Shown piece by piece: positions 1 to 8,493 of a stretch of DNA of 64,000 bases. The position numbers and the translations under genes are program-made. The stretch spans positions 799,617 to 863,616 of the forward strand of contig OX638346.1 in the NCBI GenBank assembly GCA_951813515.1, given 5' to 3'. Under the pieces are notes generated by a model, which had not been told where the DNA came from, did not search any database, and saw only the letters and a list, made by a program, of their open reading frames with translations. The stretch comes from an uncultured Pseudomonadales bacterium (lineage in GTDB: Bacteria > Pseudomonadota > Gammaproteobacteria > Pseudomonadales > Azotimanducaceae). Numbering within the stretch: the stretch's first letter is position 1; every line of letters begins with the position of its first letter.

Positions 1-1401
1 GATTCACCCACCATCAAGGGCGCCCTGCAAAGCATCCTCGGTGACGACTACATGCTGAGCCCGCACAGACTCTCGGTACCCAGTGAACCGCTTGCGCCAG
101 AGGAACGTAACCTGGAACTGAGCCGCGGTGAGAATGGACCGCCCGTGGGCGAAGGCTCTAGGAGTTTTACGATTTGGCATAAGGACAAACTCGACCATAC
201 CCGATATCACGTGCCTCGCTTCCTGTTCCTGTTCTACTTCCCTCAAGATACGCCAGTCGAGAGAGGACCGACCAGGGTCATTCCTGGCTCCCACTACTAC
301 GATCAAATCACGGATGCGGATCATGCCTTTGCTTACGTACCTGACCAGGTGAAAGCCGGCAGTTGCCTATTGGCAGCCATTGATATCGAGCATGCCGGCA
401 TGACCAATCTCACAGATCAAACCCGGCACATGGTCAAGTTCAACTTTAGAAGAACACGCAATCCGCGGGAGCCCAGCTGGAACGGCGGGACCCATGATTG
501 GCAGGCACCCAATGCGTGCCTGGGGCGCTATGCCCATCATGAGACCTGGTCTTATGTGTGGGACTGGATGCGAGGCATTCACAACACTGGATTCGAACCC
601 GCGAAAGACATCGACCATCACCTTTCCAATCTCAATGGCGCAAACCAACAAGCGCGCCTTGCGGCGATTTACCTGCTGGGGGCGATGGGTGAACCTGCTC
701 TCGAACCCCTGCTGTCGAGCCTCATGCGCGTTGAAGGTCTGAATCGAATCCTGCCGCGCTATTTTCAGAATGCCGATGGCAACGTTGAAACTCGAGGCGA
801 TCCACTCGAGCGGCGCTGGGGCGACGGCGCGTATATCGTTCAGGATGAGGCATACGCGCTTTCCTGCCTGGGCGAAGTCGCCGTAGACCCTTTGCTGCAG
901 CTACTCGACCGAGAAGACCCCTGGATCGTCATCAATGCGGCGTTTGCACTGGGTGAAATCGGTAGTCCGGCGGGCCGCGCCGTACCGAAATTGGCAGCTA
1001 TTCTGGACACGTCTGATGATCGCATCATTCGGGCGGTACTCGATGCCATCGCCTGTATTGGCAGCAACACCATTGCCGCCCTGCCTGCGATCGAAAAGCT
1101 ACTACTGATGCCTCGTGAGAGCTGGAATACGAATCTGAAGTTCGGGGAGGCCATCGTTGGCGACAGGATTCACCTCAATGCAATCTACGCGCTGCTGCTT
1201 TCTGATCTGGACATGGACGACATGGAGGATCTTCTGCTGGAGGTACTGGAGCAACCAACCTCCAATGTGGGCCTGCCTGCTGTAGCACTTGAGATCTTGA
1301 CTCGTCGTGGTAGCCCAAGGGGTATTCGTCACGCGATTGACTACCTTCAGACTCGTCGATGGGATGACACTCGCTGGCCGGAATTTCAATCCGTCGCGTA
1401 G
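1..1401 (+). CDS. Phytanoyl-CoA dioxygenase (PhyH)-like protein with C-terminal HEAT repeats, 5' end missing
   Basis: The reading frame is open to the left edge, so the true start lies outside the window; the first internal ATG is at 52. Numbered from that ATG, an HKD triad at 43-45 followed by a GPTRVIPGSH stretch (72-81), H114 and R125 fit the Fe(II)/2-oxoglutarate binding set of the PhyH family. From about residue 200 the chain turns into helical HEAT-type repeats (ALGEIGSPAG, LDAIACIGS) that run to the end near residue 449. PhyH enzymes hydroxylate or halogenate small substrates; the substrate cannot be told here. A paralogous C-terminal half lies on the minus strand at the right edge of the window. 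The dioxygenase-HEAT fusion is unusual; the HEAT part may bind a partner or carrier protein (inference). Confidence 0.75.
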   Translation, partial: DSPTIKGALQSILGDDYMLSPHRLSVPSEPLAPEERNLELSRGENGPPVGEGSRSFTIWHKDKLDHTRYHVPRFLFLFYFPQDTPVERGPTRVIPGSHYYDQITDADHAFAYVPDQVKAGSCLLAAIDIEHAGMTNLTDQTRHMVKFNFRRTRNPREPSWNGGTHDWQAPNACLGRYAHHETWSYVWDWMRGIHNTGFEPAKDIDHHLSNLNGANQQARLAAIYLLGAMGEPALEPLLSSLMRVEGLNRILPRYFQNADGNVETRGDPLERRWGDGAYIVQDEAYALSCLGEVAVDPLLQLLDREDPWIVINAAFALGEIGSPAGRAVPKLAAILDTSDDRIIRAVLDAIACIGSNTIAALPAIEKLLLMPRESWNTNLKFGEAIVGDRIHLNAIYALLLSDLDMDDMEDLLLEVLEQPTSNVGLPAVALEILTRRGSPRGIRHAIDYLQTRRWDDTRWPEFQSVA

Positions 1402-1539
1402 GTGTTTCGTTCGGCCCATCTCAACGTAAGCCACAGCGGGTGGTCTTGCCCGATTGGCCTCCGCCCCATCCAGCTCGGCCAGCGGCGAAGCCAGGTGCTC
1501 TCGGATTGGCCGTTGTGGCTGGCAAAAAGGAACAAAAGA

Positions 1540-2181
1540 ATGAAAAAATACATACTCTTCGATAATGATGGGGTTCTGGTGGATACCGAATTCTGGTATC
1601 ACAAAGCTGGAGAACGCGCCCTGGCTGACATTGGATTTACTTTGGATAAAGATCAATACCTCCGGGACATGAACCAGAGCTTGGGCACTTGGGCCCAAGC
1701 CAGAGCGGCAGGTATTGATGAACAAACAATCGGCAGGCAGCGTGAGGTCCGCAATGTTCATTATCAGGAATACCTGAGAACAGAAGCCATCGAGATTGAA
1801 GGCGTTGTTGAAACTCTTGCTGAACTGTCAAAATACGTCCGCATGGCCATCGTGACGACTGCAAAACGCGCGGACTTTGAAATCATCCATGAAAAGCGCC
1901 AGATTAGACAATTCATGGATTTCATCCTTGTTCGCGAAGACTACAAACTCGCCAAGCCGCACCCGGAACCATACCTAACCGGTCTAAAGAGCTTCGGCGC
2001 CACCAAAGAAGAGACCCTGGTTGTAGAGGATTCATCCAGAGGGCTGAACTCAGCCGTGGCGGCCGGTATTGACTGTGCCATTGTCTATAACGATTTCACA
2101 AAATCACATGACTTCTCACAGGCCAGCTATCGAATCGCAACTCTGACTGAACTAAAGGATATTATCCTGAGTGTTACCTGA
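1540..2181 (+). CDS. HAD-superfamily phosphatase (beta-phosphoglucomutase/phosphoglycolate phosphatase-like)
   Basis: This is a 213-residue HAD hydrolase. Motif I is FDNDGVLVDTE with the catalytic pair D8/D10, motif II is the VTT stretch near residue 105, motif III is the lysine of KLAKPHPEP near 138, and motif IV is VVEDSSRG near 165. A small alpha-helical cap sits between motifs I and II, as in phosphoglycolate phosphatase and beta-phosphoglucomutase. The frame extends upstream to 1402, but the ATG at 1540 is preceded by AAAAGG and begins exactly at the conserved MKKYILFDNDG. Base composition is clearly richer in A and T than in the following genes, which suggests separate ancestry. The substrate is unknown. 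The 138 bases between this gene and the dioxygenase hold nothing recognisable. Confidence 0.8.
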   Translation: MKKYILFDNDGVLVDTEFWYHKAGERALADIGFTLDKDQYLRDMNQSLGTWAQARAAGIDEQTIGRQREVRNVHYQEYLRTEAIEIEGVVETLAELSKYVRMAIVTTAKRADFEIIHEKRQIRQFMDFILVREDYKLAKPHPEPYLTGLKSFGATKEETLVVEDSSRGLNSAVAAGIDCAIVYNDFTKSHDFSQASYRIATLTELKDIILSVT

Positions 2182-2220
2182 AAGTGCCCCACGGCCGGCG
2201 CCTTCGGCTTCGCCTGATCC

Positions 2221-2832
2221 GTGACCATCTATATTGCCCGTCACGGAAAGACGGTCTGGAACGCCGAGGGCCGGTACCAGGGCCGGCTCGACTCACCGCT
2301 CACCGATACGGGCCGGGCGCAGGCCCGCTCGACCGCGGAGACGATGTGCGGCCGTGGCGTGGAGCGCCTGCTGTGCAGCCCGCTCGGTCGGGCGCGGGCG
2401 ACCGCGCGCGTCGCGGAACGCGCCCTCGGCCTGGTGGCCGAGATCGACCCCGACCTGGCCGAGTACGACATCGGCCGCTGGCAAGGACTGACCCTGGCCG
2501 AGGTCGAGGCGGCCTACCCGGGCGAGCTGGCGCGGCGCGAGGAGGACCGCCTGCACTATCGACCGCCGGACGCCGAGTCGATGGCCGACATGCTCGTGCG
2601 GGCGCACGCGGTGGCCGGCCGGCTGGACCGGCGCACCACGCTGATCGTCGCCCATTCCACGATCAACCGCGTCCTGGTCGCGGCCCTGCTCGGCTGGGAG
2701 GATCGGATCGCGGACATCTACCATCCGCATCACGTGATCTACCGCATCGACCGGGCCGGCGGCTCCACCGGGGTCGCCCACCTCATCGATGGCGTCTCAC
2801 ATGACGGCGCCTACACCTCCGGCCGGAACTGA
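2221..2832 (+). CDS. Histidine phosphatase (phosphoglycerate mutase-like) family protein
   Basis: A 203-residue branch-1 histidine phosphatase starting at GTG 2221. The catalytic RHG is at residues 7-9 within IARHGKTVWN, and the phosphate pocket continues in YQGRLDSPLTDTG. The second catalytic histidine is in the IVAHSTINRV stretch. Length and motifs match alpha-ribazole phosphatases and broad-specificity phosphatases of the CobC/GpmB group, but there are no cobalamin genes nearby, so no specific name is given. It is followed after 12 bases by a Nudix hydrolase and then an RdgB-like frame, so the three probably form an operon for phosphate-ester or nucleotide clean-up (inference from context). 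Confidence 0.85.
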   Translation: MTIYIARHGKTVWNAEGRYQGRLDSPLTDTGRAQARSTAETMCGRGVERLLCSPLGRARATARVAERALGLVAEIDPDLAEYDIGRWQGLTLAEVEAAYPGELARREEDRLHYRPPDAESMADMLVRAHAVAGRLDRRTTLIVAHSTINRVLVAALLGWEDRIADIYHPHHVIYRIDRAGGSTGVAHLIDGVSHDGAYTSGRN

Positions 2833-2844
2833 GCGCGAACGCCG

Positions 2845-3339
2845 ATGGACGACCGCATGATCGTGTTTACGCGCGACGGCCTGACCTTCATGTACCGGGT
2901 GGGAGGGATCGCCATCCATGACGGACGGGTGCTGGTGGAGCAGGCGGTCGGCAAGGGCTTCTGCTTCCTGCCCGGAGGGCGGGTTGAGTTCGGCGAGAAC
3001 GCCAGCGACGCACTGCGACGGGAGGTTTGCGAGGAGCTGGGCGAGCCGGCCACGATCGGCCGGCTGCTGATCACCGCCGACAACCTCTTCGAGTTCGACG
3101 GCCGGCGGATGCAGGAGGTCAATCTCTATTTCCTGGTCGAACTCGACGAAGACTCGCCGATTCTCGACCGCGACGGCATGTTCGAAGGTGCCGAGCCCAA
3201 CGTCATACTCGAGTGGATCCCGGTAGATGAACTGAGGCGCGCGAATCTCAAGCCGGAATTTCTGCACGAGCAAATCCGCGACCTGCCGAGGACCCCGCTC
3301 TACATGATCCGCGACGACCTCGGAACGCCGCCCCGATGA
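2845..3339 (+). CDS. Nudix hydrolase
   Basis: A 164-residue Nudix hydrolase. The Nudix box is complete from the glycine of GRVEFGE through REVCEELGE (about residues 50-72), including the metal-binding REVxEE glutamates. Such enzymes cleave nucleoside diphosphates linked to another moiety; the substrate is not evident from sequence. The stop codon overlaps the start of the following RdgB-like frame (ATGA at 3336-3339), which indicates translational coupling. The gene start at 2845 is 12 bases after the phosphatase stop. Confidence 0.85.
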   Translation: MDDRMIVFTRDGLTFMYRVGGIAIHDGRVLVEQAVGKGFCFLPGGRVEFGENASDALRREVCEELGEPATIGRLLITADNLFEFDGRRMQEVNLYFLVELDEDSPILDRDGMFEGAEPNVILEWIPVDELRRANLKPEFLHEQIRDLPRTPLYMIRDDLGTPPR

Positions 3340-3605
3340 CGTACCTGGGCAGCGACGTCCGCCTCCTCCTGGGCAGTACGAACCGCCGAAAGATCCGGGA
3401 ATGGCGCCTGATGCTGGACCAGATCGCCGTGGAGCTCGTCGATCCGCACCAGTCCGGACTTGCGGTTGACGCACCTGAAACCGGAGAGACTCCGGAAGAA
3501 AACGCACGGATCAAGGCGATCGCGTACTTCGACGCATCAGGCATCCCGGCGTTCTCGCTCGATGCCGCCCTGTGGATCGAGGGTCTGCCGGACGATCAGC
3601 TGACG
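3336..3605 (+). pseudogene. Truncated RdgB/HAM1-like non-canonical purine NTP pyrophosphatase
   Basis: The first 90 or so residues resemble the N-terminal half of RdgB/HAM1 pyrophosphatases: the LLGSTNRRKIREW opening matches the family's TGNxxKxxE substrate loop, and ETGETPEENARIKA matches the conserved ETG-x-T-x-EENA motif. After GLPDDQ (about 3598) homology stops. The open frame runs on to 4082 only as the complement of the DUF4143 gene, giving a 248-residue chimera that is unlikely to fold as an enzyme. Family members are about 190-200 residues and need the lost C-terminal half. The joint lies within a few bases of the DUF4143 stop codon (3606-3608), so the gene was probably cut by insertion or rearrangement. 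The missing 3' half is not seen elsewhere in the window. Confidence 0.65.
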
Positions 3606-4796
3606 TCAGCCGAGGAACCAGGGCAGGACATCGAATCCCTTGAATCGAAACCGCGTCTTGCCGCCGTGGACAAGCAAACCGCCGCTGGTCGGGTTGTCCG
3701 CAAGGCCCGTCCACCACTCCAGGTTCTGCACCGCGTCGGCGGGAACGGTCTCCCCGGATTTGACTTCGACGGGGACGAGTCTGCCGCCCAGGTCGATCAG
3801 CGCATCGATCTCGTGAGCAGTCGCATCGCGCCAGAAGTAGATCGGCGCCTCGCGGCGGCGATTGGCGAAACTCTTGATGAGTTCAGACACGACGAACGAC
3901 TCGAAGATCGCTCCCCTCAGCGGGTGCCGCGCCAACGTGTGTGCGTCCGGGATGTCCAGCAGATAGCAAACAAGCCCGGTGTCGAGGAAGTGCAGGCGAG
4001 ATCGTTTGCGCAGCCGCTTGCGGAAGTTGGCGTGATGTGGCGGCAAGACGGTGGCCAGATAGCCGATCTCCAGGACATTTAGCCACCGACGAGCGGTTTG
4101 CTGACCTACGCCGACATCGCTCGCGAGCCGGCTCAGGTTCAGTTCCGTCGCGGTGCTGGCAGCGGCCAGCCGGACAAAATTCTCGAAAGCGCGCAGGTCC
4201 GACACGGCCAGGACTTCGCTGAGATCGCGTTCGACGTAGGTTCGAAAGTAGTCGCCGAGCCATTCGCGAGGTGACAGGTTCCGGTCGTGTATCCGCGGAT
4301 AGAATCCTCGAAACAGAATCTCCCAGCGGTCGGCTTTGGGCACGGCAGCCGTCGACTCCGGCAACCGCGCAGGATCGAACAGGTCCCTTTCGAGCAACTC
4401 CGGCAACGAAAATGGAAACAGCCGCAGCAACGCGGTACGACCGGCGAGCGTCTGCGAGACCGATTCCATCAGCAGCATATTCTGTGAACCCGTGAGGACA
4501 AATCGCCCGTGGCGCGGATTCTCGTCGACGGCGACCTGTATGTAGGACAACAGGTCGGGCGCCCGTTGTATCTCGTCGATAACCAAGTCGTTCTCCGAGG
4601 CAAGGAAACCGCGTGGATCCTCAATGGCTCGCGACCTGACATCGGGAGCTTCAAGGGAGAGATACTCGTGGTCGGAGAACAGCATCTGGCAGAGGGTTGT
4701 CTTGCCCGATTGCCTCGGCCCCATGACCGTAACGACGGGATTCTGGGCCGCTGCGGACAGTACGGACTCGGATAGGTGGCGGGCGAGCATGGGCAA
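3606..4796 (-). CDS. AAA ATPase with DUF4143 C-terminal domain
   Basis: A 396-residue protein of the AAA_14/DUF4143 family. The Walker A motif is GPRQSGKTT (K32), Walker B is LVIDEIQR (D74, E75) and the sensor-1 LTGSQN follows. The C-terminal half has the DUF4143 hallmarks FESFVVSELIKS, then WRDATAHEIDALID and LVPVEVKSG, which match a PD-(D/E)xK nuclease-like fold. These genes are common as mobile single-gene cargo in bacteria; their role is unsettled, and toxin-antitoxin or defence functions have been proposed. The stop codon lies at the breakpoint of the RdgB-like gene, and a 35-base dyad lies just upstream of the start. Confidence 0.9.
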   Translation of the reverse strand: MPMLARHLSESVLSAAAQNPVVTVMGPRQSGKTTLCQMLFSDHEYLSLEAPDVRSRAIEDPRGFLASENDLVIDEIQRAPDLLSYIQVAVDENPRHGRFVLTGSQNMLLMESVSQTLAGRTALLRLFPFSLPELLERDLFDPARLPESTAAVPKADRWEILFRGFYPRIHDRNLSPREWLGDYFRTYVERDLSEVLAVSDLRAFENFVRLAAASTATELNLSRLASDVGVGQQTARRWLNVLEIGYLATVLPPHHANFRKRLRKRSRLHFLDTGLVCYLLDIPDAHTLARHPLRGAIFESFVVSELIKSFANRRREAPIYFWRDATAHEIDALIDLGGRLVPVEVKSGETVPADAVQNLEWWTGLADNPTSGGLLVHGGKTRFRFKGFDVLPWFLG

Positions 4797-4820
4797 AGAT
4801 TCTCCCGGCCCAATGCACTA

Positions 4821-4855
4821 ATGTCAAATCGATGATTGAATCATCAAATTGACAT
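4821..4855 (-). promoter_or_regulatory. 35-base dyad (operator-like) upstream of the DUF4143 gene
   Basis: The centre is GATGATT-G-AATCATC (4831-4845), a perfect inverted repeat around base 4838. It is flanked at equal distance by ATGTCAA (4821-4827) and TTGACAT (4849-4855), so 15 of 17 base pairs of the whole element match. On the minus strand the outer arm supplies a TTGACA -35 hexamer, with GAGAAT 17 bases downstream as a weak -10; transcription would then start at or just inside the first codons, so a leaderless message is possible. The symmetry suggests binding of a dimeric regulator. It could also be a terminal structure left by insertion of the gene. Confidence 0.5.
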
Positions 4856-4881
4856 ATCCAGTATCAGGAACCTGGCCCTGG

Positions 4882-6483
4882 TCACCGTCGGCGCCGGCGC
4901 GAGCTCAGGTCCCGCACTATCTCTCGAGCCGCGTTTCGGCCTGGCAGGCCTGTCACCCCGCCGCCGGGATGTGCGCCGGCACCGCAATGGTAGAGCCCGG
5001 AGATCGGACCCCGGTAAGCGGCATAGCCCATGATCGGCCGGTTCGACCACAACTGGTCGGGTGTCATGGCGCCGTGGAAGATGTCGCCCCCGGGTAGCCT
5101 GAAACGCTGTTCCAGGTCCGCTGGCGTCAACACCTGCCGGGCGATCACTGCATCGCTGAAGTTCGGCGCAAAGCGGTCGATGGCGGCGAATACCCTATCG
5201 GCGGCGTCATCCCGATGCGTGTTCCAGTCCCGGTCACGGGGGAAGTGCTGGCAGAACAGGCTCGCGACATGTTGTCCGGAGGGCGCCAGGGAATCATCCA
5301 CGGTGGACGGGATGAGCATCTCTATGACCGGGAACCGCGAATAATCGGCGCGACGGGCATCGAGATAGGCGTTCTCCAGGTACTCCATGGTCGGACCGAT
5401 GACGATCCCGGAGCAGTGGTGATCCGCGGCCTCGATCCCCGGACGGCAAGCGAAGTCCGGCAGTTCCGCCAGCGCCACGTTCATGCGCAAGACCGCCGAC
5501 TCGGTGCGCGTGGCACGTATGCGACGCAGGAACTCATCGCCAAGGTGCGTATCACGAACAAGATCGAGATAAAGGTGCTTCGGCGCGGCATTGGCTGCGA
5601 TCGCGCGACCTCGGCGCGTCGAACCGTCGGCAAGCACGACGCCGGCCGCGCAGCCATCCTCCACAACTACTTCGGTCACCTCGGACTCCGTCTCGACATT
5701 CACTCCCAGCGCAAGCGCTTCCGCCAGCATCGCCTCGCTGATCGCGCCCATCCCGCCAATCGCGTGCCCCCAGGCGCCGCGGACCCCGTCGAGCTTGCCC
5801 AGCGCGTGATGCAGGAGGCCGTAGGCGGTGCCGGGAGCGTGGGGTGATGCGAAGTTGCCCACCACGGCATCGAACGCCAGCGCTGCCTTTACGTGGTCGT
5901 TCTCGAACCACGTGTCGAGGAAGTCGGCGACGGGTTTCAGGAACAGGTCGTTGAGATCACGACGACGTTCCATCGACAATCCCACGACGTTGATCGCGGC
6001 GAGTCCCGCATTGACCCAGTCCATGACGCCGCCTCCCACGTTCGGCGGCGTGCGGCCGATCTGTCGGCGCACGATGTCCCCCACCTCTCGAACCATGGCG
6101 CGAAAGCCTGCAAGCGCGCGGCCGTCGTTGGCCGAGAAGCGGGCGAACTCGCGAGCGGTCGCAGCGTCATCGTTGTGGACCGTCAACGACTCGCGTTCCG
6201 ACAACGGCAGAAAATTCGCCTGCGGCCGGGGCACGAAGCGAAGACCGTGGGATTTCAGGCGCAGATCACGGATGACTTCCGGAGCGAGCAGACTCACGGT
6301 GTAGCTGGCCGTCGAATTGCGGAAACCAGGATGGAACTCTTCCGTCACGGCGGCACCACCGACGATGGACCGCCGTTCCAGCACGCGTACGCGCAAACCG
6401 GCCTTGGCGAGGTAGCAGGCGCAGACGAGACCGTTGTGGCCGCCGCCGATGATGACGACATCGGAAGCGGTCTTGGTCGTCAC
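4882..6483 (-). CDS. FAD-dependent oxidoreductase of the phytoene desaturase/PYROXD2 type
   Basis: A 533-residue flavoprotein starting at GTG 6483. The dinucleotide-binding motif is VVIIGGGHNGLVCA (about residues 9-22), followed by the glutamate of LERR. The C-terminal FAD-contact motif is GAGAHPGGGVTGLPG, typical of the CrtI/phytoene desaturase-like group and especially of its PYROXD2-like branch. It need not act on carotenoids, and no crt genes are nearby. It lies 27 bases behind the TRAP large permease in the same direction, so it may oxidise the substrate brought in by that transporter (inference). Confidence 0.85.
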   Translation of the reverse strand: MTTKTASDVVIIGGGHNGLVCACYLAKAGLRVRVLERRSIVGGAAVTEEFHPGFRNSTASYTVSLLAPEVIRDLRLKSHGLRFVPRPQANFLPLSERESLTVHNDDAATAREFARFSANDGRALAGFRAMVREVGDIVRRQIGRTPPNVGGGVMDWVNAGLAAINVVGLSMERRRDLNDLFLKPVADFLDTWFENDHVKAALAFDAVVGNFASPHAPGTAYGLLHHALGKLDGVRGAWGHAIGGMGAISEAMLAEALALGVNVETESEVTEVVVEDGCAAGVVLADGSTRRGRAIAANAAPKHLYLDLVRDTHLGDEFLRRIRATRTESAVLRMNVALAELPDFACRPGIEAADHHCSGIVIGPTMEYLENAYLDARRADYSRFPVIEMLIPSTVDDSLAPSGQHVASLFCQHFPRDRDWNTHRDDAADRVFAAIDRFAPNFSDAVIARQVLTPADLEQRFRLPGGDIFHGAMTPDQLWSNRPIMGYAAYRGPISGLYHCGAGAHPGGGVTGLPGRNAAREIVRDLSSRRRRR

Positions 6484-6510
6484 CGGTCGGACCGAAACAT
6501 GTTCGCAGCC

Positions 6511-7878
6511 CTATCCCATCATTCTCGGTAGCCACAGGACGATTTCGGGCACCGCCAACAGGACGGCGACGGTCAGCACGTCGGCAATAAAGAACGGGCC
6601 GATGCCGCGAAACACATCCTGCAGCGGTATCGCGAGCGAGGTGCCGCTGTCGTCGCGCAAACCCCGCGCGACACCCGCGACAACGAAACAGTTGAGTCCG
6701 ATAGGCGGCGTGATGAGACAGATCTCCGCCATCTTGACGACCACGATGCCGAACCATATGGGGTCGTAGCCGAGCGCGATCACGGCCGGATACACCACCG
6801 GCAACGTCAGCACCAGCATGCCGATGGCGTCCATGAACATACCGAGCACGGCGTAGGCCAGCAGGATGCAGACGACGATCAGAAGCGGGGGCATGTCGAG
6901 TGTGACCACCCAGTCCGCGAAAGCCCCCGGCAGTCCGGCGAAACCGAGGAAGCGCACGAACAGGAATACGCCCCAGATCAGCGTGAATATCATGACCGTC
7001 AGCTTGGCCGTCTCCATCAGGGCTTCCCGAAGGCGGCTGCCCATCTGCTTGACGGAACGCTCCCTGTACGCGCGGATAGCGTAGAGGCAAAACACCACGG
7101 CAGCGCCGAGGGCGCCAGCTTCGGTGGGCGTCGCGGCGCCGGAGTAAAGCGCCCCGAAAATGATGCCGACGACCAGGAAGATGGGCAGCGCGCCGGGCAG
7201 ACTGGCGAAGCGCTGCCGCCACGTGAAGCCGCCGATCGAACGCCCGAGTTCCGGGCGGAATGCACACATGCCCACGATCAGGCCGGCATAGATCAGGACC
7301 GAGACGACACCGGGAAGCAACCCCGCGAGCAGCAGCTTGCCCACCGACTCCTCGACGATGATGGCGTAGATCACGAGGATCGCGGACGGCGGTATCAGCG
7401 ATGCCAGCGTACCGCCCGCAGCGATGACGCCCGCCGTCAGGCGTTTGCTGTAGCGGTTCTGGAGCATGTCGGGAATGGCGACCCGGGAAAACACGGCGGC
7501 CGTCGCTGTCGACGCACCGGATACCGCAGCGAAGCCGGCGCTGGCGAAGACCGTGGACACCGCCAGTCCCCCGGGCACCCACCCCACCCAACGACGTGCC
7601 GCCTCGAACAATCGCGTCGTCAGGCCGGCGTGAAACGCCAGAAAGCCGATGAGGATGAAGAGCGGCAGAACGGACAACGGATAGGTAACGGTTTTCGAAT
7701 GGGGAATCGTGCCCGCCACGGCCGCCGCCACGTTCCATCCCTTCAGCGCCAGCAGCCCAAGAAAACCGGTCAGCGCGGCGGCGATGTAGACGCGAACCCC
7801 AAGGGCGACCAAGGTGACAAGCAGGATGACGCCTGCTATGCCCGCCCACAGCTCGCTGATCTCGCTGATCCCGCTCAT
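6511..7878 (-). CDS. dctM: TRAP transporter large permease (DctM family)
   Basis: A 455-residue, very hydrophobic protein with about twelve predicted membrane helices. It shows DctM-type features such as the PPSAILVIYAIIVEESVGKLLLAG stretch and ITPPIGLNCFVVAGVA near the C terminus. It is the channel-forming subunit of a tripartite ATP-independent periplasmic transporter, driven by the Na+ or H+ gradient. Its ATG overlaps the dctQ stop codon (ATGA, 7875-7878), the usual coupling in TRAP operons. The substrate is unknown, though DctP-type systems usually carry carboxylates or related organic acids. Confidence 0.92.
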   Translation of the reverse strand: MSGISEISELWAGIAGVILLVTLVALGVRVYIAAALTGFLGLLALKGWNVAAAVAGTIPHSKTVTYPLSVLPLFILIGFLAFHAGLTTRLFEAARRWVGWVPGGLAVSTVFASAGFAAVSGASTATAAVFSRVAIPDMLQNRYSKRLTAGVIAAGGTLASLIPPSAILVIYAIIVEESVGKLLLAGLLPGVVSVLIYAGLIVGMCAFRPELGRSIGGFTWRQRFASLPGALPIFLVVGIIFGALYSGAATPTEAGALGAAVVFCLYAIRAYRERSVKQMGSRLREALMETAKLTVMIFTLIWGVFLFVRFLGFAGLPGAFADWVVTLDMPPLLIVVCILLAYAVLGMFMDAIGMLVLTLPVVYPAVIALGYDPIWFGIVVVKMAEICLITPPIGLNCFVVAGVARGLRDDSGTSLAIPLQDVFRGIGPFFIADVLTVAVLLAVPEIVLWLPRMMG

Positions 7879-8483
7879 CGCGCCGCCCCGCTGTCGCTAT
7901 CCGAGAGTCGAATCTCGGCTTCCGCCTGGGCGGCCGCGTCCTGAATGGTCGGCACCGCGACAGGTTCCATCCCTGGATGCAGCACCAAGCGCCAGTACCC
8001 CGCCAACTGAACCAGCAGCCGGATCAGCAGGACGGACAGGGCCACGGGAACAATGAGTTTCGCCGGCCAGGTCACGAGTTCGATGTCGATCGTGCTGTCG
8101 CCGAAGTCGAACGCGCGCTCGAAGTGCCGCCATGAATACGGAATGAGCACGCCGACGATGAACGCAGCCAGCGCCGTTCCCAGCATCTCGGTCAGCCAAA
8201 GCCAGCGGCCCCTGAGACGGGCGACCAGGATTTCCATGCGCACATGCGCCCCGACGCGCTGCACGTACGCGATGGACAGGACGGCGAAGCCCACCATCGA
8301 CACTTCCACGACGTCGATGTAGCCGAAGATCGGTGCGTCGAATACCGTGCGCAGGACAATCTGGGCGACGCCGAGCAGCATCAGCGCGAAGATGAGTACC
8401 CCCGCGCAGAGGTTGAGGCCGTTCTCGACCAGGCCGAGATGGCGGTCAGTCCATTGCAGGCGGCGACCGAAGGTGTCGTTCAC
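7875..8483 (-). CDS. dctQ: TRAP transporter small permease (DctQ family)
   Basis: The GTG at 8483 gives a 202-residue protein with four predicted membrane helices, e.g. NLCAGVLIFALMLLGVAQIVL and ALSVLLIRLLVQLAGYW. The frame extends upstream to 8570, but that part overlaps dctP in another frame, and the GTG just 10 bases after the dctP stop is the better start. An arginine-rich loop (VARLRGRWLW) sits in the middle, as in other DctQ proteins. It links the binding protein DctP to the large permease DctM. Confidence 0.85.
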   Translation of the reverse strand: MNDTFGRRLQWTDRHLGLVENGLNLCAGVLIFALMLLGVAQIVLRTVFDAPIFGYIDVVEVSMVGFAVLSIAYVQRVGAHVRMEILVARLRGRWLWLTEMLGTALAAFIVGVLIPYSWRHFERAFDFGDSTIDIELVTWPAKLIVPVALSVLLIRLLVQLAGYWRLVLHPGMEPVAVPTIQDAAAQAEAEIRLSDSDSGAAR

Positions 8484-8493
8484 GGTCGGAGAT

